Made by a program: the position numbers and the translations under genes. From positions 2,305,501 through 2,369,500 of the forward strand of contig NZ_OX216966.1 of NCBI RefSeq assembly GCF_945605565.1: a stretch of DNA of 64,000 nt, in the 5' to 3' direction. Shown one piece after another: positions 55,078 through 64,000 of this stretch (the first letter of the stretch is position 1; every line of letters begins with the position of its first letter). The notes beneath the pieces were generated by a model. That model made no database searches, was not told the origin of the DNA, and worked only from the letters and a program-made list of their open reading frames with translations. This DNA comes from Paenibacillus dendritiformis. Its GTDB lineage: Bacteria; Bacillota; Bacilli; Paenibacillales; Paenibacillaceae.

Positions 55078-55893
55078 ATGTTGACGAATAGCTGGATTTA
55101 CGATGCGATTATTTACACATATGCCCTGAGCCTTCTGTTTTATTTTTCCGATACCGTGGGGAGGAATCGGAGAGCGAAGCGGATGGGCACAGGGCTTCTT
55201 GTTTTTGTATGGGTGCTGCAGACCATATTTCTCGTCGTGCGCATTATCCGTCATCAGGATGTCCCGATCATCAGCAGCTTTGAGTTCATGTTTCTGTTCT
55301 CCTGGCTGCTCGTTACGGCATCCTTGGCGATCAACCGGTTTTTTTCTATCGAGTATGTCGTATTTTTTGTCAATCTCGTCGGGTTTGCGCTGCTGATTAT
55401 CAATATGCTGAATGATCCGACGTCTTCTTCCGTCATGGCGGATTGGGAGATGATGCACAATTTGCTTGTCTTTCATATTGCGCTTGCCGCCTGCGGGTTC
55501 GCGGCCTTGACCGTGGGCGCGATCTTTTCGGGGATGTACGTCTTTTTGCACCATCGTCTCAAGAGAAGGCAATGGTCGGAAGCGGTGCGGCGCTTGCCCA
55601 GCCTGGAGCGGATAGAACGAATGTCTTATTTCGCCGTCATCGTCGGGATACCGTTCTTCCTGCTCTCCTTGGCGGTCGCCATCGGCGTTGTCTTGCTGGG
55701 CAACCGGATCGAGCTCTTGACCGATTTCAAGATTTGGTTCACTTTGATTGCCCTTGCTCTTTATTGTTCTTATTTTTGGGTACGATCCCGTGCCGTGCTG
55801 ACAGGATTTCGGCTCGCCTTGTGGAATGTAGGATGTTATGCGTTTATGGTGTTGAATTTCAGCTTGAATTCCTTATCGGCATTTCACCGCTAG
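55078..55893 (+). CDS. hemX: HemX-type integral membrane protein (CcsA-like)
   Basis: 271 residues with about eight membrane helices and the CcsA/HemX family pattern, including VIFLVVRIIRHQDVPII-like loop, FEFMFLFSWLLVTASLAIN and the His-containing DWEMMHNLLVFHIALAACGFAAL. In Bacillus subtilis HemX lowers the cellular level of HemA. The ATG at 55078 is preceded by ggaggcggg and lies 27 bp after hemA. The order hemA-hemX is the same as in Bacillus. Confidence 0.92.
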   Translation: MLTNSWIYDAIIYTYALSLLFYFSDTVGRNRRAKRMGTGLLVFVWVLQTIFLVVRIIRHQDVPIISSFEFMFLFSWLLVTASLAINRFFSIEYVVFFVNLVGFALLIINMLNDPTSSSVMADWEMMHNLLVFHIALAACGFAALTVGAIFSGMYVFLHHRLKRRQWSEAVRRLPSLERIERMSYFAVIVGIPFFLLSLAVAIGVVLLGNRIELLTDFKIWFTLIALALYCSYFWVRSRAVLTGFRLALWNVGCYAFMVLNFSLNSLSAFHR

Positions 55894-55908
55894 ATGGGAG
55901 TGGAGAAC

Positions 55909-56649
55909 ATGGAGCATACGGATGAGCCCTATCCGCTGTATCCGATGATGCTTCGGCTGGCCGGGCGCCGGTGCGTCGTGGTCGGAGGCGGGCCCGTTGC
56001 CGCGCGCAAAGTATCATCATTGCTAGCCAGCGGCGCCGAAGTCACGGTGGTCAGCCCGAGGTTGACGCCGGAGCTTGGGCGCTTGGCATATGAGGGCCGG
56101 ATCGTTCATCGGGAACGCGAATATGAGCCGGCCGACGTGAAGGGAGCCCTGCTCGTATTCGCGGCCACGGATCGTCCGGCCGTGAACGAGCGGGTGGCGG
56201 AGGATGCCCGCCGGGCCGGAGCGCTGGCCAATCTGGCGCATCATCCGGAGGGCAGCGACTTCGCCAACCCCGGTTCCGCGCGCAAAGGGATGATTCAGGT
56301 GGCGGTCTACGCAGGCGGAGCGAGCCCGACGTTGACCCGCCGGCTTACGGCGAAGCTGGCCGGGCAGGTGGATGACGGGCTGGCCGATCTGGCGGCCCGT
56401 CTCTCGTCGGCCCGCCGGGATACTAGAGCCCGCGTCGAGGCGCCGGAACGCCGTCACGAGCTGCTGCGCCGGTATGCCGGCGTCTGCTGGCAGGCCTATG
56501 AGCAGGGCAAGGAAGCTCCCGCTTGGGAAGAGTGGCTCGAACGCCAATGTCCGGATTCGAGGCGCTCGCCTGGAACGGACGAAGCACCTGGCATGGAAGG
56601 ACTGTCTGGCGCGGAAGCCGGGCCGAACGGCAAGGCGCGGCGAAGGTGA
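55909..56649 (+). CDS. Precorrin-2 dehydrogenase / sirohydrochlorin ferrochelatase-like protein (Met8/CysG-N type)
   Basis: The start at ATG 55909 (MEHTDEPYPLYPMMLRLAG...) gives 246 residues; ATG 55894 is also open. The N-terminal NAD-binding fold is VVVGGGPVAARKVSSLLASGAEVTVVSP, followed by LLVFAATDRPAVNERVAEDARR with the conserved Asp, and IQVAVYAGGASPTLTRRL, the family's GxSP-like loop. It oxidises precorrin-2 to sirohydrochlorin and may insert iron. Its placement between hemX and hemC, with cobA fused to hemD two genes on, makes the operon produce siroheme as well as heme. The last 50 residues are low complexity. Confidence 0.88.
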   Translation: MEHTDEPYPLYPMMLRLAGRRCVVVGGGPVAARKVSSLLASGAEVTVVSPRLTPELGRLAYEGRIVHREREYEPADVKGALLVFAATDRPAVNERVAEDARRAGALANLAHHPEGSDFANPGSARKGMIQVAVYAGGASPTLTRRLTAKLAGQVDDGLADLAARLSSARRDTRARVEAPERRHELLRRYAGVCWQAYEQGKEAPAWEEWLERQCPDSRRSPGTDEAPGMEGLSGAEAGPNGKARRR

Positions 56650-56707
56650 GGCGGCAGCTGCTGGACAGGAATAGCAGGCTATCAGGCAGGCAATAAGGAG
56701 GATTCAT

Positions 56708-57628
56708 ATGCGTACAATTATCGTTGGAACCCGGCAAAGCGCCTTGGCGCTTACCCAGACCGGCCACGTCATCTCCGCGTTGGAAGCGATCTGCGCGCGG
56801 AAAGGCTTGCCCTACCGGTTCGAGATTCGGAAAATCGTGACCAAAGGGGACCGTATCCTGGATGTTACGCTCTCGAAGGTCGGCGGCAAGGGGTTGTTCG
56901 TCAAGGAGATCGAGCAGGCGTTGGCGGATCGCGAGATAGATATGGCGGTCCACAGCATGAAGGACATGCCGTGGCAGCTTCAGGAAGGGCTAATGGTTGG
57001 AGCCATTCCGAAGCGGGAGGATCCGCGCGACGGCTTGATCATGAAGACGGGAAGCTCCTTGGACGATCTGCCGCAGGGCGCAACGGTAGGCACGAGCAGC
57101 CTGCGCCGCTCCTGTCAGCTGCAGGCGCTGCGGCCTGACTTGAAGATTGAACCGCTGCGCGGCAATATCGACACCCGCCTGCGCAAGCTGGAGACGGAGG
57201 GGCTGGATGCCATCGTGCTGGCGGCGGCAGGGCTCCACCGCATGGGATGGCAGGATCGCATCACCTCCTATTTGTCTGAGGAGGAATGCGTGCCTGCGGT
57301 AGGGCAAGGCGCCCTCGGCATCGAATGCCGCGAGGAAGATGAAGACCTGCGCAAGCTGCTGGAATGCTATCATGATGCGGATACCGCCCGCACGGTGCAG
57401 GCGGAACGGGCTTTTCTCGGCCGGCTCAACGGCGGCTGCCAGGTGCCGATCGGCGCGCACGCGGTGCTTGTCGGGGCCTGTGGCACGGTGCGGCTGACCG
57501 GATTGGTCGGTTCCGCCGAAGATGGAACGATATTGAGAGAAACGATGGAAGGGGAACATCCCGAATCGCTCGGTGTTGCGGTCGCTCAGCGGCTGTTGGA
57601 TCGCGGCGCGGACCGGATGCTGCCTTAA
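56708..57628 (+). CDS. hemC: Porphobilinogen deaminase (hydroxymethylbilane synthase)
   Basis: HemC joins four porphobilinogens into hydroxymethylbilane using a covalently bound dipyrromethane. The 306-residue protein has [13 protein letters not shown] at the N terminus, the catalytic region [12 protein letters not shown], the Arg-rich [19 protein letters not shown] and the cofactor-binding Cys244 in [13 protein letters not shown]. The ATG at 56708 follows taaggagga. Confidence 0.97.
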   Translation: MRTIIVGTRQSALALTQTGHVISALEAICARKGLPYRFEIRKIVTKGDRILDVTLSKVGGKGLFVKEIEQALADREIDMAVHSMKDMPWQLQEGLMVGAIPKREDPRDGLIMKTGSSLDDLPQGATVGTSSLRRSCQLQALRPDLKIEPLRGNIDTRLRKLETEGLDAIVLAAAGLHRMGWQDRITSYLSEEECVPAVGQGALGIECREEDEDLRKLLECYHDADTARTVQAERAFLGRLNGGCQVPIGAHAVLVGACGTVRLTGLVGSAEDGTILRETMEGEHPESLGVAVAQRLLDRGADRMLP

Positions 57629-57643
57629 AAGGGGAGATATCGG

Positions 57644-59212
57644 ATGGAGCAGCACCCCCGCCCGAAGGGCGTCGTCTATTTGGTCGGCGCCGGGCCCGGA
57701 GATGCCGGATTGATTACGGTAAAAGGACTGCGCTGTCTGCAGGAAGCGGATGTTGTCGTCTATGACCGCTTGGCAGGTCCGCGTCTGATGCAGTACGCCA
57801 AGCGCGGAGCCCGCAAAATATATGTAGGGAAGCTGCCGGATCGCCATGCGATGAAGCAGGAAGACATCAACCGGCTGCTCGTCGAGTTGGCCTTGGAGGG
57901 GCATACGGTGACCCGGCTGAAGGGCGGGGATCCTTGCGTATTCGGACGCGTGGGCGAGGAGGCGGCCTTGCTGGCGGAGCATGGCATCCGCTATGAGATC
58001 GTCCCCGGCGTAACCTCCGCCGTGGCGGCGCCGGCGTATGCCGGAATTCCGGTGACCCATCGGAATCGAGCGTCGTCCTTCTGCGTCGTTACCGGCCACG
58101 AGAGTCCGGACAAGCTGGACGAGATGATCGAATGGGACAAGCTGACGCAAGCGACAGGGACGCTGCTCTTTCTGATGGGCGTGGCGAAGCTGCGCTATAT
58201 CGCGGAGCGGCTGATGACCTGCGGGCGCGCTCCGGATACGCCGGTGGCGCTCGTCCGCTGGGGAACGCGGGCGGAGCAGGCGACGATAACCGGCACGCTG
58301 GCCACGATTGCCGATGAGGTGGAGCGGGCCGGCTTCGGATCGCCGGCCGTCATCGTCGTCGGCGAGGTCGTGCTGGAGCGGGAGCGCCTGCAATGGGCGG
58401 AGAGCCGCCCGCTGTTCGGCCGGCGCGTGCTGGTGACGCGCGCCCGGGACCAAGCGAGCGAGTTGACGCGCCGGATTGAGGATGCCGGCGGGGAGCCGTA
58501 TGAGTATCCGGTTATCGAGCTCAGAATGCCGGAATCGCCGGCTTCCCGCGAAGCGCTGCGCAAGGCGCTCACCCGGCCGGACGCGTATGATTGGCTCGTG
58601 CTGACGAGCGTCAACGGCGTCCGCTTCTGGTTCCGCCACCTGCGGGAGCATGGAGCGGATATCCGTCAGTGGGCCCATGTCCGCATCGTCTCGGTAGGGC
58701 CGAAGACGACGGAGGCGCTGCAGGAATATGGAATCCAACCGGATATTGCCGCATCCCAGTTCAGCCAGGAAGGCGTCTGGGATGCGCTGCGTCCTCATGC
58801 CGCAGCCGGGCAGCGGGTGCTGCTCGCGCGCGGAGACTTGTCCCGATCGTGGCTGAGGGAGACGATGGACGCGCATGGACTGCATGCGGACGAGGTGGAT
58901 CTGTACGAGACAGTGCTGCCGGAGGAAGACGACCCGGAACTAATCGAAATGCTGGAACAGCAGATGATTCATATCGTGACCTTCACCAGTTCCTCGACCG
59001 TGACCAACCTGATGGCGGCGCTGCGCCGGATGGGGATGGACGATCCTGCGCAGGCCTTGCGCGGCGCCAGCATCGCCTGTATCGGAGAGATTACGGCGCG
59101 GACGGCCCGGGAAGCCGGACTGCACGTTGACGCGATCGCGGCTTCCTCGACGATCGATGGACTGATGGAGGCCATGTTGGAGTTAGGCAAGATGAAGAAT
59201 AAGCTTTTTTGA
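57644..59212 (+). CDS. cobA-hemD: Fusion of uroporphyrinogen-III C-methyltransferase (CobA) and uroporphyrinogen-III synthase (HemD)
   Basis: 522 residues in two parts. Residues about 8-245 are CobA/SUMT: VYLVGAGPGDAGLITVKGL, VVYDRLAGPRLM, LKGGDPCVFGRVGEEAALL and VPGVTSAVAAPAYAGIPVTHR. Residues about 260-515 are HemD: RRVLVTRARDQASELTRRIEDAG, WLVLTSVNGVRFWF, IVSVGPKTTEAL and TFTSSSTVTNLM. One chain thus makes uroporphyrinogen III and methylates it to precorrin-2. Such fusions are known in Firmicutes and clostridia; Bacillus subtilis has a separate hemD. It lies 15 bp after hemC. A very long opposite-strand frame here is a shadow. Confidence 0.95.
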   Translation: MEQHPRPKGVVYLVGAGPGDAGLITVKGLRCLQEADVVVYDRLAGPRLMQYAKRGARKIYVGKLPDRHAMKQEDINRLLVELALEGHTVTRLKGGDPCVFGRVGEEAALLAEHGIRYEIVPGVTSAVAAPAYAGIPVTHRNRASSFCVVTGHESPDKLDEMIEWDKLTQATGTLLFLMGVAKLRYIAERLMTCGRAPDTPVALVRWGTRAEQATITGTLATIADEVERAGFGSPAVIVVGEVVLERERLQWAESRPLFGRRVLVTRARDQASELTRRIEDAGGEPYEYPVIELRMPESPASREALRKALTRPDAYDWLVLTSVNGVRFWFRHLREHGADIRQWAHVRIVSVGPKTTEALQEYGIQPDIAASQFSQEGVWDALRPHAAAGQRVLLARGDLSRSWLRETMDAHGLHADEVDLYETVLPEEDDPELIEMLEQQMIHIVTFTSSSTVTNLMAALRRMGMDDPAQALRGASIACIGEITARTAREAGLHVDAIAASSTIDGLMEAMLELGKMKNKLF

Positions 59213-59246
59213 ACAACCCCGATAACTTTCCAAGGAGGCAATCAGT

Positions 59247-60251
59247 ATGGCATATCCGACAACACGGCTCCGCCGCCTGCGCGGGACGGCGGCCATTCGC
59301 AATATGGTGAGAGAGACGGTGATTACTCCGCATGATCTCATCATGCCTGTATTTGTAACCTGCGGCACCGGAATCAAGGAAGAGATTGCATCGATGCCGG
59401 GCGTATACCATTTCTCCCTCGATCTGCTCGATGCGGAAATCGATGAGATCGCGGCGCTCGGCATTCCGGCAATCGTGCTCTTCGGCGTGCCGGAGACGAA
59501 GGATGCGGCAGGCAGCTCCGCGTTTGAAGAGGATGGAATCGTGCAGCGGGCGACGCGCCAGATCAAGGCCCGCCACCCGGAGCTGCTCGTTATCGCGGAT
59601 ACGTGCCTGTGCCAATATACGGACCATGGCCATTGCGGGATGATTCATGTGCATGAGGCCAACGGGGTGAAGACCGGAATCGTGGACAATGACGAGTCGC
59701 TCGCTTATCTGGTGCGCACGGCGGTATCCCAAGCCGCGGCGGGCGCCGATATTATCGCTCCCTCCAATATGATGGACGGCTTCGTGCACGCCATTCGGGC
59801 CGGCCTGGACGAGGCGGGCTTCGAATCGGTTCCGATTATGTCCTATTCGGTCAAATACGCCTCCGCCTTCTATGGCCCGTTCCGGGATGCGGCTCATTCC
59901 GCTCCGCAGTTCGGCGACCGCAAGACGTATCAGATGGATCCGGCCAATGCGCGTGAAGCGCTGCGCGAAGCGGAAGCCGATGTCGCCGAAGGGGCGGACA
60001 TGCTGATGGTGAAGCCGGCGATGGCCTATATGGATATTATCCGTACGCTGAAGGACCAATTCGATCTTCCGGTCGTCGCTTATAATGTCAGCGGCGAATA
60101 TTCCATGATCAAGGCGGCTGCCCTCCAGGGCTGGATCGATGAGAAGGCAGTGACGCTGGAGCTGCTGGTCGGCTTGAAAAGAGCGGGAGCGGATACGATC
60201 ATTACTTACCATGCGAAGGACGCGGCCCGCTGGCTGAAGGAAGCGGAGTAA
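59247..60251 (+). CDS. hemB: Delta-aminolevulinic acid dehydratase (porphobilinogen synthase)
   Basis: HemB condenses two 5-aminolevulinate molecules to porphobilinogen. The 334-residue protein has a three-cysteine zinc site (Cys120, Cys122, Cys130 in [15 protein letters not shown]) and the two Schiff-base lysines, Lys203 ([14 protein letters not shown]) and Lys255 ([12 protein letters not shown]). The start follows caaggaggca. It is the last gene before the operon is broken by a terminator and an opposing regulator gene. Confidence 0.97.
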   Translation: MAYPTTRLRRLRGTAAIRNMVRETVITPHDLIMPVFVTCGTGIKEEIASMPGVYHFSLDLLDAEIDEIAALGIPAIVLFGVPETKDAAGSSAFEEDGIVQRATRQIKARHPELLVIADTCLCQYTDHGHCGMIHVHEANGVKTGIVDNDESLAYLVRTAVSQAAAGADIIAPSNMMDGFVHAIRAGLDEAGFESVPIMSYSVKYASAFYGPFRDAAHSAPQFGDRKTYQMDPANAREALREAEADVAEGADMLMVKPAMAYMDIIRTLKDQFDLPVVAYNVSGEYSMIKAAALQGWIDEKAVTLELLVGLKRAGADTIITYHAKDAARWLKEAE

Positions 60252-60278
60252 GGCACCGGGTTCTCCCGTCATCAAATA

Positions 60279-60315
60279 ACCCCCGGACGGTCCGCCTTGG
60301 CGGCCATCCGGGGGT
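60279..60315. terminator. Bidirectional terminator between hemB and the Crp/Fnr gene
   Basis: acccccgg...ccgggggt with an inner ggcgg-type pairing around ttgg. It lies between the converging genes, with moderate T content on both sides. Confidence 0.65.
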
Positions 60316-60336
60316 ATGAATTATCGGATAGAGCGG

Positions 60337-61014
60337 TCAGTTCACATACGGGCTCTGGAACAGCTTGGACACGTCAATCGTGTATTGCGAGTGGCCAAGC
60401 GATAAGATGCGCTGCTGTTCCAAGTCGCGGATTACCTGTTCGAGCACGGTACGGTGCACGCCGGCCAGTCCAGCCATCGCGTCCGGATCGAACGCGTGGG
60501 GAATGTGGATTTTGTCGCCCTGCCGCTTCCCTTCATGCTGGGCGATGCGGACAATGTTCTTGACGACTCGGCTCGGCGCGTCAAGGAAGGTCAGCTCCGA
60601 GACATGGCCGTTCGTCGAGCGCAGACGGCTGCAGAGCTGGATCATAATCTGCTTGGCGATGTCGTAGTGGGCGCGCATCATCAGATGGAAGCTCTCGGAG
60701 TTGACGGTGAGCAGCACGGTCTCTTCCAGCGTCTCGGCCGTCGCGGAGCGCGGCTTGCCGTCGATGAGGGCCAGTTCGCCGAAGCTGTCTCCCGCCTGGA
60801 AGACGGCGAGCGTCTTCTGCAGGCCTTGCCTGCTGGAAGTATAGATTTTGACCGTCCCCCGCATGACGATACAGAATGTATCGCCCGGCTCGCCTTGCTG
60901 GAAGAGCGTCGTATGCGGGTGATATTCGCGGCGAGAGGTGATGGAAGCGACGATATCGAGCTGTTCATCGCTGAGATCAGTGAATAATGGAACCCTTTTC
61001 AGTAACTCTATCAT
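60337..61014 (-). CDS. Crp/Fnr-family transcriptional regulator inserted between hemB and hemL
   Basis: 225 residues. The cyclic-nucleotide-binding fold is clear (TLFQQGEPGDTFCIVMRGTVKIY, FGELALIDGKPRSATAETLEETVLL), including the region that holds the phosphate-binding cassette in CRP. The C-terminal winged helix is DPDAMAGLAGVHRTVLEQVIRDLEQQRIL. There are only two cysteines, not the cluster set of Fnr, so oxygen sensing through an iron-sulfur centre is unlikely. The ligand is unknown. Its location inside a heme gene block, facing away from hemL with only 81 bp between the starts, suggests that it may regulate hemL or respond to heme or redox state; that is inference. Confidence 0.88.
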   Translation of the reverse strand: MIELLKRVPLFTDLSDEQLDIVASITSRREYHPHTTLFQQGEPGDTFCIVMRGTVKIYTSSRQGLQKTLAVFQAGDSFGELALIDGKPRSATAETLEETVLLTVNSESFHLMMRAHYDIAKQIMIQLCSRLRSTNGHVSELTFLDAPSRVVKNIVRIAQHEGKRQGDKIHIPHAFDPDAMAGLAGVHRTVLEQVIRDLEQQRILSLGHSQYTIDVSKLFQSPYVN

Positions 61015-61095
61015 GTCTACTCCCTCTTTTGTCCGTAAGCATTTTGTACTAGTGTATCACACATCTGATGAATAAATATAGAAGGAGCGATTCCC

Positions 61096-62397
61096 ATGAC
61101 GGAAAATTTATCTACGCGCCGCGATGCCCGTTCCCGGGCCGCATTCGAGGAAGCCAAGCAGTACATACCGGGCGGCGTGAACAGTCCGGTCCGGGCCTTC
61201 AAATCGGTCGGCTTGACTCCGGTCTACGTGGAGCGCGGCAGCGGCTCCCGCATTTTTGATATCGACGGCAATGAATTTATCGATTATGTCTGCTCCTGGG
61301 GGCCGCTTATCGTCGGGCACGCCCATCCGCAGGTCGTGCAGGCGATCCAGGAGACGGCGGCCAAGGGTACGAGCTTCGGCGCTCCGACCGAGTTGGAGAC
61401 GATGATGGCCAAGACGGTGGTGGAGCGGGTCCCTTCCGTCGATATCGTGCGCATGGTCAATTCCGGCACGGAAGCGACCATGAGTGCGCTTCGTCTCGCC
61501 CGCGGGATTACGAAGCGGAGCAAAATTTTAAAGTTCGAAGGCTCCTATCACGGACATGCGGACAGCTTGCTTATCAAGGCGGGCTCCGGCGTAGCAACGT
61601 TGGGCCTCCCCGACAGTCCGGGGGTGCCGGAAGGCGTGGCCAGCAATACGATTACAGTGCCTTACAATGATCTGGAGGGCGTCAAGCTGGCCTTCGAACG
61701 CTTCGGCGAGGAACTGGCATGTGTCATTGTTGAGCCGGTCGCAGGCAATATGGGCGTCGTGCCGCCGCAGCCGGGCTTCCTGGAAGGGCTTCGGGCATTG
61801 ACGGAGCAATACGGTAGCCTGCTTATCTTCGATGAGGTCATGACCGGCTTCCGCGTTGGCTACCACTGCGCGCAAGGACGCTTCGGCGTTACGCCGGATC
61901 TGACCTGCTTCGGCAAGGTCATCGGCGGAGGCTTGCCGGTCGGCGCGTACGGCGGCAAGCGGGAATATATGGAGCAGGTGGCGCCGAGCGGGCCGATTTA
62001 TCAGGCGGGCACGTTGAGCGGCAACCCGCTGGCAATGGCGGCCGGCTATACGACGCTGTCGCTGCTGACCCCGGACGTGTACGAGGAGCTGGAGCGCAAG
62101 GCGGCCAAGCTCGAGGAAGGCTTCCTGCGCAATGCGCGGGATACGGGCATTGCCTGCACGATCAATCGGGTCGGCTCGATGGTCTGCCCGTTCTTCACGG
62201 AGCAAGCGGTCACCAATTTCGATTCCGCGCGCACGTCCGACCTGGATCGCTTCCGCAGCTATTTTGCCGAGCTGCTTCATCGGGGCGTCAACATCGCGCC
62301 ATCCCAGTTCGAAGGGATGTTCGTATCGACGGCGCATACCGATCAAGATCTGGATGCGACGATCGAAGCGCACTATGAAGCGCTGAAACGTCTGTAA
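61096..62397 (+). CDS. hemL: Glutamate-1-semialdehyde 2,1-aminomutase
   Basis: HemL converts glutamate-1-semialdehyde, the product of HemA, to 5-aminolevulinate. 433 residues. The PLP lysine is Lys274 in [18 protein letters not shown]. Other conserved parts are [48 protein letters not shown] and [11 protein letters not shown]. The ATG at 61096 follows agaaggagcg. It has its own start region because the Crp/Fnr gene separates it from hemB. Confidence 0.97.
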   Translation: MTENLSTRRDARSRAAFEEAKQYIPGGVNSPVRAFKSVGLTPVYVERGSGSRIFDIDGNEFIDYVCSWGPLIVGHAHPQVVQAIQETAAKGTSFGAPTELETMMAKTVVERVPSVDIVRMVNSGTEATMSALRLARGITKRSKILKFEGSYHGHADSLLIKAGSGVATLGLPDSPGVPEGVASNTITVPYNDLEGVKLAFERFGEELACVIVEPVAGNMGVVPPQPGFLEGLRALTEQYGSLLIFDEVMTGFRVGYHCAQGRFGVTPDLTCFGKVIGGGLPVGAYGGKREYMEQVAPSGPIYQAGTLSGNPLAMAAGYTTLSLLTPDVYEELERKAAKLEEGFLRNARDTGIACTINRVGSMVCPFFTEQAVTNFDSARTSDLDRFRSYFAELLHRGVNIAPSQFEGMFVSTAHTDQDLDATIEAHYEALKRL

Positions 62398-62405
62398 GAG
62401 CATAT

Positions 62406-62448
62406 CCGGCCCCGGTGTCAGTCGAAGTTGACACGGCGGCCGGTTTTT
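62406..62448 (+). terminator. Terminator of hemL
   Basis: ccggcc...gtgtca pairs with tgacac...ggccgg, followed by tttttt. Confidence 0.85.
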
Positions 62449-62553
62449 TGTGAGCCGGATCGAGCAGCGGCTCCCGTCGCGGGCTAGTGCCGTGTAACGG
62501 CAAGCAGCGCGGGAAGCCCAATTTGATCCCGATAAAAAAGGAGGCCGTTGAAG

Positions 62554-63441
62554 ATGGCGATCGGATGGAAGCGGCGGGGCGAGTGGGCGGAGTTCATGCC
62601 GGAGCGCCGCATTCTGGCGTCGGAGGATGCGCTGCGCACATGGCTGCTGGAGACGCTTCGCATGCCGCCGAACATGCTGCGCCGGATGCTGGCGCAGGAC
62701 CAAATCCGGACAGCCGGGGATCGGCTGCGGATGCATCTTTTCCCGGAGGAAGCGATGACGACGGAGCCGGCGGATGAACCCGCCGAAATTCTATATGAAG
62801 ACGATGCGGTGCTGGTCGCTTACAAGCCTGCCGGGATGGCGGTGCATGCGGCGACGGCAGAGCAGGAGCAGAGGCGGGCCAGTCTGGCGCATGCCGTCGC
62901 ATGCCATTACGCATGGACGGGCCAATCGCTGCGCGTCCGCCATATTCACCGCCTGGATACGGATACGACAGGCCCGGTGCTGATCGCGAAGCATGCGCTG
63001 CCGCACGCGGTATTGGATGCCGACATGCGAAGCAAGGCGATTCGCCGCAGCTATGCGGCGATCGTCCACGGCTGCCCGCGTATGCGCGCGGGGACAATCG
63101 ATGCGCCGATCGGCAAGGATCGGCATCATCCGTCGCGCCGGCGGGTAAGCCCGACCGGCTCCCCGGCCGTCACGCATTACGCCGTTGAGCAGGCCGGCCG
63201 GGAGCTGTCGCTGGTGAAGCTCCGGCTGGAGACCGGAAGGACGCATCAGATTCGCGTCCATATGAGCCATATCGGCCACCCGCTGGCCGGAGACACGCTG
63301 TACGGCGGGGATGGCCGGCTGTTCGGGCGGCAGGCGCTCCATGGGGAAGCGCTGACCTTCCGCCATCCGCTATCGGGCGAATGGCTGGAGATTCAGGCGC
63401 CGTGGCCCGAAGACATGGCGCGTCTGCGCCAAAAAATATAG
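62554..63441 (+). CDS. RluA-family pseudouridine synthase
   Basis: The ATG at 62554 lies nine bases after aaaggagg (the TTG at 62548 is too close) and gives 295 residues. The catalytic core is intact: ILYEDDAVLVAYKPAGMAVH, the catalytic-Asp loop HIHRLDTDTTGPVLIAKH, then YAAIVHGCPR and LETGRTHQIRVHMSHIGHPLAGDTLYGG. The N-terminal 75 residues differ from a classical S4 domain. Target RNA (23S rRNA or tRNA) cannot be told from sequence. In Bacillus relatives a gene of this type is not part of the hem-spoVID block. Confidence 0.9.
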   Translation: MAIGWKRRGEWAEFMPERRILASEDALRTWLLETLRMPPNMLRRMLAQDQIRTAGDRLRMHLFPEEAMTTEPADEPAEILYEDDAVLVAYKPAGMAVHAATAEQEQRRASLAHAVACHYAWTGQSLRVRHIHRLDTDTTGPVLIAKHALPHAVLDADMRSKAIRRSYAAIVHGCPRMRAGTIDAPIGKDRHHPSRRRVSPTGSPAVTHYAVEQAGRELSLVKLRLETGRTHQIRVHMSHIGHPLAGDTLYGGDGRLFGRQALHGEALTFRHPLSGEWLEIQAPWPEDMARLRQKI

Positions 63442-63584
63442 TCATGCTCCTCCTTTTCCGTCCATATACATGAAGTAGTGAACCGAGTCTGATCTCGCGC
63501 CAGCCAGCAAGACATGCATCCGGGTCAGGGGAAGATTCGCGATCACGGCGGAGATCAGAAGTACTGCGGGAGGAGGAGCAGTCC

Positions 63585-64000
63585 GTGTATGAGGAAGCAT
63601 ATGGCTTAAGATTTGATATTTATGAACGGGTTCATTTATCCGACGAATGTGTCGGTATCGTCGAATTGGAAGAGGTTGAACTGACGCCCCACATTCAGGT
63701 GATCCCGGCCGGAGACCAAGTGACGGTGCGGGGCAGCCTGCTGCTGGCGGGCGTCTATGAGGGAGATGACGAAGGCCGAGGCAGTCAGTCGCTGGAGCAT
63801 TGGATTCCGGTGGAGATCACGCTGCCGCTCAACCGGATTCGGAGCTTGGAGGATATTTCCGTCGACATTGAGCATTTCGATGTCGATCTGTTGTCTGCCC
63901 GCTCTCTTAACATTACGGGCATTTTGTCGCTTAAGGGCATTGCGATGGAGCCGGCCGAACCGTCGAGCTGGGAGCCGGAGCAATTCACTGTCGTCCATCA
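63585..64000 (+). CDS. spoVID: Stage VI sporulation protein D, N-terminal part (cut by window edge)
   Basis: SpoVID is the spore coat and envelope morphogenetic protein that recruits SafA. The GTG start at 63585 follows gggaggaggag, and the frame stays open to the window end (138 residues). The visible part matches the N-terminal beta domain of SpoVID: LRFDIYERVHLSDECVG, ELEEVELTPHIQV, VTVRGSLLLAGVYEG, WIPVEITLPLNRI and VDLLSARSLNITGILSLKGI. The C-terminal LysM domain would lie outside. The gene follows the hem cluster, as in Bacillus subtilis, with the RluA-type gene inserted between. Its end is not in view. Confidence 0.85.
   Translation, partial: MYEEAYGLRFDIYERVHLSDECVGIVELEEVELTPHIQVIPAGDQVTVRGSLLLAGVYEGDDEGRGSQSLEHWIPVEITLPLNRIRSLEDISVDIEHFDVDLLSARSLNITGILSLKGIAMEPAEPSSWEPEQFTVVH

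Noticed and set aside
56990..58885. 631-residue minus-strand ORF opposite hemC and cobA-hemD
   Set aside because: Composition is Arg/Gln/His-rich, as expected from the antisense of GC-rich coding sequence; the plus strand holds recognised enzymes.
60337..61014. Fnr-type oxygen sensor
   Set aside because: Only two cysteines are present, without the spacing needed for an iron-sulfur cluster.

Overview
The window looks like chromosome of a Paenibacillus-type endospore former (Firmicutes, moderate to high GC). The pointers are sporulation and germination genes (gerE, gerM, a YhcN/YlaJ-type lipoprotein, the start of spoVID), the Bacillus-like block ysoA-tig-clpX-lonB-lonA-ysxC, the hemA-hemX-hemC-hemD-hemB-hemL cluster, FapR, PerR, CcpA and sigma-K type DNA sites, and strong Shine-Dalgarno sequences. 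No virus, plasmid or CRISPR array is present.

Layout. 1-4.6 kb: end of a DUF4340 protein, fabH behind a FapR site, a repeat-rich spore lipoprotein, gerE with a sigma-K-like promoter and a hairpin-rich 3' region, and a retropepsin-like protein with a small partner. 4.6-7.4 kb: rpiR-nagB-nagA amino-sugar operon. 7.7-12.6 kb: an AraC regulator divergent from a four-gene sugar or polyol oxidation operon (two sugar isomerase/epimerases, a Gfo/Idh/MocA oxidoreductase, a ThuA protein). 12.8-14.7 kb: a methyltransferase and a metallo-beta-lactamase-fold hydrolase. 14.8-15.8 kb: gene-free DNA with short palindromic repeats, interrupted by two 170-bp MITE-like elements. 15.9-25.2 kb: PgpA-like protein, gerM-rph-rdgB, metY, asnB, small orphan genes, a lipoprotein and tRNA-Arg. 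25.7-37.5 kb: ysoA, tig, clpP, clpX, ispG, a bactofilin/M23 pair, lonB, lonA. 37.6-39.6 kb: two tandem-repeat arrays separating lonA from ysxC. 39.8-42.0 kb: ysxC (engB), a conserved hypothetical gene and speD. 42.2-52.8 kb: a cre-controlled polysaccharide locus (DUF4855 protein, LplABC-like ABC importer, very large heparinase II/III protein, unusual regulator). 53.6-62.4 kb: the heme/siroheme operon behind a PerR-like box, with a Crp/Fnr regulator inserted before hemL. 62.5-64 kb: RluA-type pseudouridine synthase and the start of spoVID.

The proteostasis block supplies chaperone, ClpXP and two Lon proteases. The hem block carries the full C5 route from glutamyl-tRNA to uroporphyrinogen III, plus the methyltransferase and dehydrogenase/chelatase that divert it to siroheme. 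The most unusual material is non-genic: the 51-bp and 39/40-bp arrays, and the palindromic repeats whose loops appear to have been the insertion target of both copies of the 170-bp element. All identifications come from reading the sequence; no database search was run.
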